Shown here piece after piece: positions 1 to 6,049 of a stretch of DNA of 8,270 bases. Origin of the DNA: an uncultured Ruaniaceae bacterium (lineage in GTDB: Bacteria; Actinomycetota; Actinomycetes; Actinomycetales; Beutenbergiaceae); the NCBI GenBank assembly GCA_938004115.1, contig CALKWS010000123.1, forward strand, positions 1 through 8,270. Direction: 5' to 3'. Both the position numbers and the translations under genes were made by a program. Every line of letters starts with the position of its first letter. Position 1 is the stretch's first letter. The notes beneath the pieces are model-generated. The model was given only the letters and a program-made list of their open reading frames with translations, made no database searches and was not told where the DNA came from.

Positions 1-39
1 CTTCTCCTGGCCGGGGGCACCAATACGCATCAACTTCAC
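1..39 (-). CDS. Probable fumarylacetoacetate hydrolase (FAH) family protein, N-terminal fragment
   Basis: Only 13 codons lie inside the window, continuing past the left edge. Read from a GTG at 39-37 they give MKLMRIGAPGQEK, which resembles the opening of FAH-family proteins (fumarylpyruvate, ureidoglycolate and 2,4-diketo-acid hydrolases), typically MKLxRxGxPGxEKP. The same frame has a TGA at 48-46, so the gene cannot begin farther upstream. A GAGGAG ribosome binding site at 55-50 lies 10 bases before the GTG. An ATG at 30-28 in the same frame is the alternative start. It follows the SelA-like gene by 67 bases on the same strand and would fit a late keto-acid-cleaving step of the same operon. 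The family call rests on 13 residues and is tentative. Confidence 0.42.
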   Translation of the reverse strand, partial: MKLMRIGAPGQEK

Positions 40-97
40 AACACATCAACTCCTCAAAACACAGATCGAGTAGGGAAGGTGGGACACACTGGATTCG

Positions 98-115
98 GAT
101 GAGTGGCTACTCATC
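98..115 (-). other. Hairpin spanning the stop codon of the SelA-like gene
   Basis: A perfect 7-base inverted repeat, GATGAGT (98-104) and ACTCATC (109-115), encloses a 4-base loop and contains the TAG stop at 109-107. No T-run follows on the transcribed strand, so it is not a typical intrinsic terminator. It may be a weak mRNA structure at the gene end or chance. Confidence 0.35.
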
Positions 116-1258
116 GAGGTTCGCCAGTTCCTCCGTAATCGCTGCGGCGATGTCTGCGCCATGTCCGGGTCCGAGTGCCATCGGGTTGATCTGAACGGCA
201 CCGTTCCAGGCCTCGTTCTCGCCGAGGTAGATGGGTGTGGCGCGCCGTGCGAGTGCCCGGAGGAGTGCGTCAGTTCGACGGCGATCGCCGAGTTTCAGGC
301 GCAGAGTCGGGACGTTCAGTGCGGGATCATGGATACGTTCGACCTCGAGGCCGTCGCCCAATAGGGCCGTCTCCAGGTGCTGGAGTTCGGCGATCCCGGG
401 GCCCTCGTCCGCGCCGGGCGCCCGTAGGTAGCGTTCGATCGCGGCGAGGAGCCCGGCGACCTGTTCGCGACCTACCTTGGTCGGCCGGCCGATCCCGTGC
501 CTGGGGGGCGTAGCCGCCGGACGGATCGGCCAGGTCTGAGCGCGCTCGTCCAGGTCCTGGTGGTGTGCGGCAACAGCGTCGATCAGGTCAGCGCGGCCCA
601 GGAGGAGCCCACTCGCCTGTGGTCCACGGAATCCTTTCCCACCGCTCACGGCGACGAGATCGGCGCCATCCGAGAAGTAGTCGTGCAATCGGTCGACCGG
701 CGGCACGAACAGTGCGCCGTCGACGATGACCGGGACGCCGGCACGATGCGCGATGTGGGCGGTGTCGGCGAGCGGGAGGAGATTGCCGGGTCGGCCGGGC
801 CGATACAGAACGGCGGCAACGTTGGCATCCAGAGCACGCTCGAGTTCACCGGGGTGTGTCGACTCGGGATAGCCGATCTCGAGCAGCCGCGCGCCTGTCG
901 CCGTGACGGCTCGGTCGTAGGGATCCCGGTGCGCCTTCTGGATCACGACGGTGTCGCGCAGGCCGCTCGTATCCGGGAGTTGGTCGACTGCGGGCGGATC
1001 ATCAGCAGCGATGCACACGGCGGTCCCGAGCAAGAGTGCCGCTGAGGCACCCGAGGTGACATACGCACCTGGTACGCCCAGAAGGTCCGCAATATGTTTC
1101 CCGACTTCGCGACCGAGGACATCCATACGCACGGGTGAGCGCAGGGCTTCTTGCATGGCATCCCACACCTCAGGATGCAGGGGGAGCCCGCCCAGCCGGG
1201 TCGCGGGCCCAACGCCGTTCAGTACGTCGGGAACGCCGAGGTGTCGGAATCCGGTCAC
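107..1258 (-). CDS. SelA-like PLP-dependent enzyme (D-glucosaminate-6-P ammonia-lyase / COG1921 type)
   Basis: This 383-residue protein belongs to the selenocysteine-synthase-like branch of fold-type I PLP enzymes. Its opening, LGVPDVLNGVGPATRLGG, matches the family start. TSGASAALLLG (68-78) would bind the PLP phosphate, Asp180 in VDGALF the pyridine nitrogen, and Lys208 in SGGKGFRGPQASG is the expected Schiff-base lysine. GRPTKVGREQ (257-266) is the second family hallmark. It is shorter than true bacterial SelA (about 460 residues) and lies in a catabolic operon with no selenium genes, so a lyase or dehydratase acting on a D-amino acid or aminosugar acid, as in DgaE, is more likely. The GTG at 1258 was chosen because the homology begins there and AAAGGA lies just upstream. 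The frame stays open upstream to 1600, but that part overlaps the dehydrogenase gene and has no family features. Substrate unknown. Confidence 0.88.
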   Translation of the reverse strand: MTGFRHLGVPDVLNGVGPATRLGGLPLHPEVWDAMQEALRSPVRMDVLGREVGKHIADLLGVPGAYVTSGASAALLLGTAVCIAADDPPAVDQLPDTSGLRDTVVIQKAHRDPYDRAVTATGARLLEIGYPESTHPGELERALDANVAAVLYRPGRPGNLLPLADTAHIAHRAGVPVIVDGALFVPPVDRLHDYFSDGADLVAVSGGKGFRGPQASGLLLGRADLIDAVAAHHQDLDERAQTWPIRPAATPPRHGIGRPTKVGREQVAGLLAAIERYLRAPGADEGPGIAELQHLETALLGDGLEVERIHDPALNVPTLRLKLGDRRRTDALLRALARRATPIYLGENEAWNGAVQINPMALGPGHGADIAAAITEELANLDE

Positions 1259-1299
1259 GCCCGTCCTTTCCAATCGTGAATCGTCTGTTGGTTGGGGTG

Positions 1300-1324
1300 G
1301 CCCGTTGGCGTTGCCATCACGGGC
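1300..1324 (-). other. Intergenic hairpin between dehydrogenase and SelA-like genes
   Basis: GCCCGT (1300-1305) plus TGGC (1306-1309) pairs with GCCA (1313-1316) plus ACGGGC (1319-1324). This gives a 10-pair stem with a 3-base loop and a 2-base bulge. No T-run follows in the direction of transcription, so it is not a standard intrinsic terminator. It could stabilise the upstream message end or tune expression of the next gene. Confidence 0.45.
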
Positions 1325-1332
1325 GCTGTGCT

Positions 1333-1354
1333 CACCGGCTGCGCTATTCCGGTG
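1333..1354 (-). other. Second intergenic inverted repeat
   Basis: CACCGG (1333-1338) and CCGGTG (1349-1354) form a 6-base inverted repeat with a 10-base spacer, next to the hairpin at 1300-1324 in the same 121-base gap. It could be a second mRNA stem or a dyad for a DNA-binding protein. In high-GC sequence a 6-base match may also be chance. Confidence 0.3.
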
Positions 1355-1379
1355 GCACTGCTGCGCCGGGCCGAGCCGC

Positions 1380-2411
1380 TCAACGGTTGAAACGGACCAG
1401 CACCTTGCCCGGTGTGCCGTCCCCCTTGGCCAAGGACTGGAACGCCGAGTCTGCTTCATTCGGGGAGACTTCTCGACTGATGAGTAGCGACATCTCCTCG
1501 CCCGCGCGCGACACATAGTCGGCCGCATCGAGGAAGTCTTGTGCGGAGTAGGTGAAACTGCCCACCAGGGACCGGGCATCAGTGCTGATTCCGAATGCAT
1601 CCAGCGTCAGGGAAGGGCTGCCCATGCCGACCAGGCAGATCCTTCCGCCACGACTGGTGACAGAGAGCGCGTCAGCAACGGTTTGGTCGGTGCCTACCGC
1701 GTCGAAGCTGACGTCCACCGGTCCGCCCAGACTATCGAGTGCCGCCCGGAGTGGCTCAGTGCGGGGGTCCAGCGCCCGGGCGCCGAGCCGCTCGACGAGA
1801 TCCCTGCGGGCGGGGTCTACTTCGCTCACGTAGATTCGCTCGACCCCCGCCATTTTCAGAGCGAGCACGACCGCCTGGCCGATGGGTCCGCCTCCGATGA
1901 CAAGTGAGCGGCCCTCGGATCCGGTCAGCACCCTGCGAACGGCGTGGACGCCGACGGCAAGGGGTTCGACGAGAGCACCGTGCTCGATCGGGACATCAGG
2001 ATCCAGGGGCACGATGTTCCGGCTGGGAATGGTCACGTACGTGGCGAAGGCAGCGGGCACAGATGCCTTGACACCGATCACGTAACGGTCCGGGCAGTGC
2101 TGCTCCCGGCCTCGGTATTCGTCGGCGTGTTCGAGTGGTACGACGAGGGGGTTGAACGTTACCGGCTGGTCGAGGCGCAACCCGAACTCCTCGCTCTCGG
2201 GACCGATCTGGTCGATCCACCCGGAGGCTTCGTGGCCCATCACCTGCCCAGGAAACCGCCTCCCGTTCTCGCCGGTGTAGCCATGGATGTCTGAGCCGCA
2301 GATCCCGGTGACGGCCACCCGGACTCGAACTTCGCCGGGCCCCGGCGTGGGTTTGACGTCGTCGGTGACGACGAGCCGACCGATCTCTTCAAGGACTAGC
2401 GAAATCATCAT
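1380..2411 (-). CDS. Zinc-type medium-chain alcohol/polyol dehydrogenase (MDR, threonine/sorbitol dehydrogenase-like)
   Basis: This 343-residue cytosolic enzyme should oxidise a secondary alcohol with NAD(P). The GroES-like domain carries the catalytic-zinc residues Cys38 (GICGSD), His60-Glu61 (MGHEASG) and a Glu149 equivalent (LVEPLAVGVHA). The Rossmann fold has GGGPIG (173-178), and Glu197 after the second strand favours NAD over NADP. The structural-zinc lobe is present in length, but three of its four cysteines are replaced: by family spacing the positions read Pro92, His95, Glu98 and Cys106. Two adjacent ATGs (2411 and 2408) are possible starts; the GAAAGGG site fits the second slightly better. 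It sits 53 bases after the fold-III protein gene and 121 bases before the SelA-like gene. It probably oxidises a hydroxy-acid or sugar-acid intermediate; the exact substrate is not readable. Confidence 0.9.
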   Translation of the reverse strand: MMISLVLEEIGRLVVTDDVKPTPGPGEVRVRVAVTGICGSDIHGYTGENGRRFPGQVMGHEASGWIDQIGPESEEFGLRLDQPVTFNPLVVPLEHADEYRGREQHCPDRYVIGVKASVPAAFATYVTIPSRNIVPLDPDVPIEHGALVEPLAVGVHAVRRVLTGSEGRSLVIGGGPIGQAVVLALKMAGVERIYVSEVDPARRDLVERLGARALDPRTEPLRAALDSLGGPVDVSFDAVGTDQTVADALSVTSRGGRICLVGMGSPSLTLDAFGISTDARSLVGSFTYSAQDFLDAADYVSRAGEEMSLLISREVSPNEADSAFQSLAKGDGTPGKVLVRFNR

Positions 2412-2464
2412 TTCCCTTTCACTACCTCATTCACACAGGACTCCACCACGTTGAAACGCGCGTC

Positions 2465-3586
2465 TTATGAGCCGGCGCCGAAGATCTCCCATTGGCCCTG
2501 AACTTCACCGGCACGGACCACCTGTGCCCGCCGGAGCATCGCGAACGCCATACACACGTGGTTGGGAATGATCTCCAACCGGGTGCCCACCGGTAGCGGC
2601 TGCGGTTCTCCGTCCCCGTACCAGCGCAACCAGCCATGCTCCTCCGAGACACGTTCGATCACCCATCCCGGGGCGTTGACGATGATGCCGTGCCCGGGAT
2701 ACCGATCTCGCAGCGCTGCCGCGGGTAGCAAGTCGGCGGAGAGTGCTTTGGAACCCCCGTCGATGTATGCACGGCCAGGTTCGGGGTGACCGGTGACGGT
2801 GGCGATCACCCGCACCGCCACGGTTTCCGGCGACGCATTCCCGAGCGCCACCTGACCTGCATCGTTGAAGGCGTAGATCCCCGGGCGGACCTGGGTTACT
2901 CCGGGGACGGTCGCGCAGACCCGGGCACTCGCGGAGGCACCCATGGAGACGATGGGAAGGTCGATCCCCACCTGACGGATACGTTCGGCAGTCGCCACCA
3001 TCTCCTGCGCGACGAGCCGAGATCGGCGTTCCACGTCGGCAGCGTCCCGCGCTTCGTATACCGTGCCCTCGTGCGTATAGATTCCGACTAGATCGATACC
3101 GTCCAACTGAGCAACGCGTTCAGCCAGGTCCGGCGCGGCCGCGGGAGCGACGCCCTCGCGGCGTAGACCGCTATCGATAGCCATCATGACCTTGATGGTG
3201 GCTCCACGGGAGGCAAAGAAGTGCGCGAGCGCCTCAGCGCCGGCGAAGGTGTCGAACGCGAGTGTCAGGTCACAGCCGGCTGTCAACTGCAGGCAGCGGT
3301 GGAACTTATTCTCATCCGCCGCCGGATTCGCGATGAAGATCGAGTCAACACCAGCAGCGGCGAACCCCTCTGCTTCGGCCACAGTGGCGACCGTGAGTCC
3401 GGACGCTCCCCGTTGGACCTGCCGGATCCCGAGTTGACCAATGCGATGGGTCTGGGCGTGCGGTAGCAGGGAAACCCCGGCTGCCTGGCGGATCGCCGCC
3501 ATCTCGTCGAGATCCAGCAGCAATGCCGGAGTAGCGACGTCGATCGCCAGCCAATCCACCTCGGATGCCTCGGTGCGAAACGTCAT
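2465..3586 (-). CDS. D-threonine aldolase / D-serine dehydratase (DSD1)-like protein lacking the PLP lysine
   Basis: This 373-residue protein has the alanine-racemase-type (fold III) barrel followed by the C-terminal metal domain of D-threonine aldolases and D-serine dehydratases. Recognisable motifs are TPALLLDLD (19-27), VTVATVAEAEG-like TVATVAEAEG (65-74), AIDSGLRREGV (136-146), GIYTHEGTVY (168-177), QVRPGIYAFND (232-242), YIDGGSKALSAD (274-285) and IIPNHVC (339-345). His343 and Cys345 match the zinc pair of D-serine dehydratase. The normal PHxKTHK motif reads PHAQTHR (42-48), so the Schiff-base lysine is Gln45, and the PLP-phosphate loop SxGSTPT reads SMGASAS. The frame is intact and otherwise well conserved, arguing against simple decay. 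It may be a pseudoenzyme, a metal-dependent enzyme or a binding protein. The ATG at 3586 was chosen because AGAAAGGA lies 8 bases upstream; an in-frame ATG at 3595 overlaps that site. Confidence 0.85.
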   Translation of the reverse strand: MTFRTEASEVDWLAIDVATPALLLDLDEMAAIRQAAGVSLLPHAQTHRIGQLGIRQVQRGASGLTVATVAEAEGFAAAGVDSIFIANPAADENKFHRCLQLTAGCDLTLAFDTFAGAEALAHFFASRGATIKVMMAIDSGLRREGVAPAAAPDLAERVAQLDGIDLVGIYTHEGTVYEARDAADVERRSRLVAQEMVATAERIRQVGIDLPIVSMGASASARVCATVPGVTQVRPGIYAFNDAGQVALGNASPETVAVRVIATVTGHPEPGRAYIDGGSKALSADLLPAAALRDRYPGHGIIVNAPGWVIERVSEEHGWLRWYGDGEPQPLPVGTRLEIIPNHVCMAFAMLRRAQVVRAGEVQGQWEIFGAGS

Positions 3587-3617
3587 TGACTTCATCCTTT
3601 CTGTGCCCGGACGGCGA

Positions 3618-3680
3618 GGGTTAGCGGCGCGTGGGAGTGGGTTAGGGGTGCGTGGGAGAGGGTTAGCGGCGCACGCGAGT
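3618..3680. repeat. Three imperfect 21-base tandem repeats overlapping the end of the IclR gene
   Basis: Units lie at 3618-3638, 3639-3659 and 3660-3680. On the plus strand each starts GGGTTAG, followed by a CGGCGCGTGGGAGT-like part. Unit 2 differs from unit 1 at three positions and unit 3 at two. Unit 3 contains the IclR stop codon (3665-3663) and its last five codons; units 1 and 2 lie in the gap before the next gene. Because 21 bases equals seven codons, each copy repeats an in-frame TAA, so the array looks like duplication of the gene end. Confidence 0.85.
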
Positions 3681-4451
3681 GACGGGCTCAGGCATCCCGA
3701 GGGCGACTGACGCCTTCGTCGCCTGCTGCTGCAGCACGGCTGCGATCTCGTCCTCATCGGTCTCACCGAGGTCGACCAGCGCCTGGGGCACCGAGCAACT
3801 CATCGCGGCAACGGCGCGTCCGGTGGCGTCGCGGATGGGTACGGCGACGCAGAACACGCCGGGGGTGTACTCACCGTGATCGGTGGCGTAGCCGCTGCTG
3901 CGCACTGTGCCCAAGTGTTTGATGAGTTCATCGCCCGACGTGATGGTCTCGTCGGTGTAGCCCTCGAGGGTTTCGCCGGCGAAGCGGTCGAAGAGTTGCT
4001 GCTCGGGAAGTTCGGCAAGCAGTGCCTTGCCGATGGCGGTGACGTAGGCGGGCAGCCTGCTGCCCACCTCGGACACGAGCCGCAGCGGCCGCGCGCCCTC
4101 GACCTTGTCGATGTACACGATGTCGAGATCGTCCAGGATCCCGAGTTGGATGGTCTCGCCCAACGTACGCTGCGCGGCGAGCAGGTGCTGCCGCGTCCTG
4201 ATCGTGACTTCGCGGCTCCGCTTGAAGCGCTGGCCTGCCTCCCACATCTTGACGCCGACGAAGTAGCGCTTCGTCTCGTCGTCGAACACCAACCAACGTG
4301 CGGCAACCACTGTCTGGAGCAATCCGTACAGGCTGCTCTGAGGGATGCCGAGGATCTCACCGAGTTCGCTGAATGTCACCCCATCCGGACGTTTTGCCAC
4401 CGCGTCGAGTCGTGCCAGCGTCCGGCGCGCTGACTTCACTCCTCCGCTCAC
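3663..4451 (-). CDS. IclR-family transcriptional regulator
   Basis: This 262-residue protein has an N-terminal winged helix-turn-helix (about 6-65; TFSELGEILGIPQSSLYGLLQ is the recognition region) and the IclR effector-binding domain (about 80-250). Family signatures are GSRLPAYVTAIGKALLA (130-146) and GEYTPGVFCVAVPIRDATG (193-211). Such proteins bind a small carboxylate or sugar acid as dimers or tetramers and repress or activate nearby catabolic genes, so it probably controls this operon. The start is a GTG at 4451 that shares four bases (GTGA) with the stop of the deacylase gene and follows GAGGGGG, which indicates translational coupling. It lies inside the operon rather than divergent from it, so it may autoregulate with its targets. 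Its last codons fall in a 21-base tandem repeat. No convincing operator palindrome was found in the window. Confidence 0.95.
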   Translation of the reverse strand: MSGGVKSARRTLARLDAVAKRPDGVTFSELGEILGIPQSSLYGLLQTVVAARWLVFDDETKRYFVGVKMWEAGQRFKRSREVTIRTRQHLLAAQRTLGETIQLGILDDLDIVYIDKVEGARPLRLVSEVGSRLPAYVTAIGKALLAELPEQQLFDRFAGETLEGYTDETITSGDELIKHLGTVRSSGYATDHGEYTPGVFCVAVPIRDATGRAVAAMSCSVPQALVDLGETDEDEIAAVLQQQATKASVALGMPEPVTRVRR

Positions 4452-6049
4452 TGCGACCCCCTCAAGACGCGTCCGGAACGTATTCCGGTCACCTTTCCGT
4501 TCTTCAACGCGAATCGACCGTTGACGAGCACGTGATCGATCCCTTTCGCGGGCCGGCGAGGATTCTCGTACGTGGCTTCGGCACTCACCGCTCCCGGATC
4601 GAAGATCACGATATCGGCCTTGTATCCCGGGGCGATCTTGCCTCGGTCGCGAAGCCGGAGTCGTTGGGCAGGAGAGTGCGTCATGTGCCGGATCGCCTCG
4701 GGGAGACCGAGGACTCGTTCCTCGCGGACGTAGGTGTGCAGGACGCGCGGGAACGTCCCCCAGGAACGGGGATGTGGTCGGTCGCCGACGAGGATTCCGT
4801 CACTCCCGACCATGTGGCGTGGATGCTGCATGAGAGCGCGCACGTGCTCCTCGATGCCCACGAACATGACGCAGGAGGCACCGAGTTCGGTTGCGACAAG
4901 GATGTCCAGGCAGAGTTCCGCGGGCCTGACCCCGGCCTTGGCGGCAGCCGCCCCCAGAGAGCCGGCCGTTACCCACTCGTACCCCGGGGCATTCGGTGTG
5001 GAGGAGACGTGGATGTTCGACCAGTTGATGGTCAGGCCCTGATGCCCGTCGGACCCGGTGACGTCGAGTGCGGTGATGATCTCCTCGCGGCTGGCCGGGT
5101 CACGGAGTCGCTCAATCTGCTCATCGATACCCCCGGCCTGCGCCCAACTGGGTAGTTGTGAACTCAGCGTCGTCATCGCGGCCAGGTAGGGGTAACTATC
5201 GAAACTGAGGTCCACCCCGTCGGCGATCGCCTCGTCGAACAGCCGAAGCAGTTCAGGTAGTGTGCGTCGGTTCACATCGATGGAGATGTGGGCATGGGCG
5301 AAGTGCAGGGCGACGCCGGATCGTTTGGCTATGTCGATGCACTCGGCATATGCCTCGAGGGCCTGCGGACCGTAGTTCCGGTGGTGGGGGCAGAAGTAGC
5401 CGTCGTGCTCGGCGACGACGCGGCAAAGTTCCACCAGTTCCGCGGTTGTGGAGTACATGCCCGGCACATAGGTCAGGCCGGCGGAGAGACCGACAGCGCC
5501 CTCCTCGAGGCCCTGCCGAAGTAGCGTCGCCATCTGTTGCACCTCGGCGGGCGTCGCCGCGCGCGCCGCGTCGCCCATGACGAGCATCCGCAGTGTGCCG
5601 TGCGGTACGAGGTAGGCCGTGTTGACCGCGGTATCGCCGTCCAACCGGTCCAAGTAGTCCGCGACGCTGCGCCAGTTCCAGTCCAGATTCGGCGGATCGT
5701 CGTTCCAGCCCTTGATCCGCTTGCGCAACTCACGCAGCACCTCATCGGATACGGGGGCGTAACTCAGCCCGTCCTGCCCGAGGACCTCCAGCGTGACTCC
5801 TTGCGACAGTTTCGCCTCATGGTCCGGGCTGGCCAGGATCTGGATGTCCGAGTGCGAATGCATGTCGATAAACCCGGGGGCGAGCGTCAAGCCGTCCAGG
5901 TCATAGGACTCTGCGTCTTCGACAAGGATCCCCGGCTGCACTGCGGTGATGCTGTCGCCGTCGATCCGGACATCGGCGGTAAAGGCATCCCGGCCGGTGC
6001 CGTCCAAGACGGACGCATTCCGGAAGACGATGGTCTCCTGCTCAGTCAT
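4448..6049 (-). CDS. N-acyl-D-amino-acid deacylase (D-aminoacylase family, amidohydrolase superfamily)
   Basis: This 533-residue zinc hydrolase removes an acyl group from the amine of an N-acyl-D-amino acid or related compound. A beta-sandwich part at both ends (1-55 and about 475-533) flanks a TIM barrel. Visible active-site features are the HxH metal pair His64/His66 in GFIDMHSHSD, PHHRNYG (221-227), the HFAHAH histidines (249-254), and Asp417 in GSDGILVGDRPHPRSWGTF, the expected catalytic Asp. Where many D-aminoacylases have NCG with a metal-binding Cys, this protein has GQDGLSYAP, so Asp93 would replace it. The ATG at 6049 follows GGAGGG by 6 bases and overlaps the upstream gene by 8 bases; its stop overlaps the IclR start. 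Length and motifs match the family well. The true substrate (amino acid, aminosugar acid or dipeptide-like amide) is not determinable here. Confidence 0.92.
   Translation of the reverse strand: MTEQETIVFRNASVLDGTGRDAFTADVRIDGDSITAVQPGILVEDAESYDLDGLTLAPGFIDMHSHSDIQILASPDHEAKLSQGVTLEVLGQDGLSYAPVSDEVLRELRKRIKGWNDDPPNLDWNWRSVADYLDRLDGDTAVNTAYLVPHGTLRMLVMGDAARAATPAEVQQMATLLRQGLEEGAVGLSAGLTYVPGMYSTTAELVELCRVVAEHDGYFCPHHRNYGPQALEAYAECIDIAKRSGVALHFAHAHISIDVNRRTLPELLRLFDEAIADGVDLSFDSYPYLAAMTTLSSQLPSWAQAGGIDEQIERLRDPASREEIITALDVTGSDGHQGLTINWSNIHVSSTPNAPGYEWVTAGSLGAAAAKAGVRPAELCLDILVATELGASCVMFVGIEEHVRALMQHPRHMVGSDGILVGDRPHPRSWGTFPRVLHTYVREERVLGLPEAIRHMTHSPAQRLRLRDRGKIAPGYKADIVIFDPGAVSAEATYENPRRPAKGIDHVLVNGRFALKNGKVTGIRSGRVLRGSQ

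Noticed and set aside
28..46. ATG at 46-44 as the start of the left-edge gene
   Set aside because: It lies closer to the GAGGAG site, but its frame (MCCEVDAYW...) resembles no family, while the GTG frame resembles FAH proteins. It cannot be excluded.
98..115. Intrinsic terminator after the SelA-like gene
   Set aside because: The stem is only 7 pairs, overlaps the stop codon and lacks a T-run, and another gene appears to start 67 bases downstream of the stop.
107..1258. True selenocysteine synthase (SelA) and a selenium system
   Set aside because: The protein is too short, no selB, selC or selD is present, and the neighbours are catabolic. The D-glucosaminate-type lyase branch is a better fit.
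1259..1600. N-terminal extension of the SelA-like frame up to 1600
   Set aside because: It crosses the intergenic hairpins and overlaps the dehydrogenase gene. The residues are low-complexity, and family homology and a ribosome binding site both begin at 1258.
3618..3665. GGGTTAG motifs resembling telomeric repeats or a CRISPR array
   Set aside because: The repeat period is 21 bases with no spacers, and only three units are present; the telomere-like hexamer is incidental.
3587..3766. Upstream extension of the fold-III protein gene into the IclR gene
   Set aside because: The extension translates the tandem repeats and an off-frame of the IclR gene. The ATG at 3586 has a well-placed ribosome binding site.
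4373..5155. Long plus-strand open frame (260 codons) opposite the deacylase gene, with similar frames at 5537-6241 and 7139-7816
   Set aside because: They are antisense to genes with clear family motifs, are rich in the biased residues typical of high-GC shadow frames, and show no recognisable domain.
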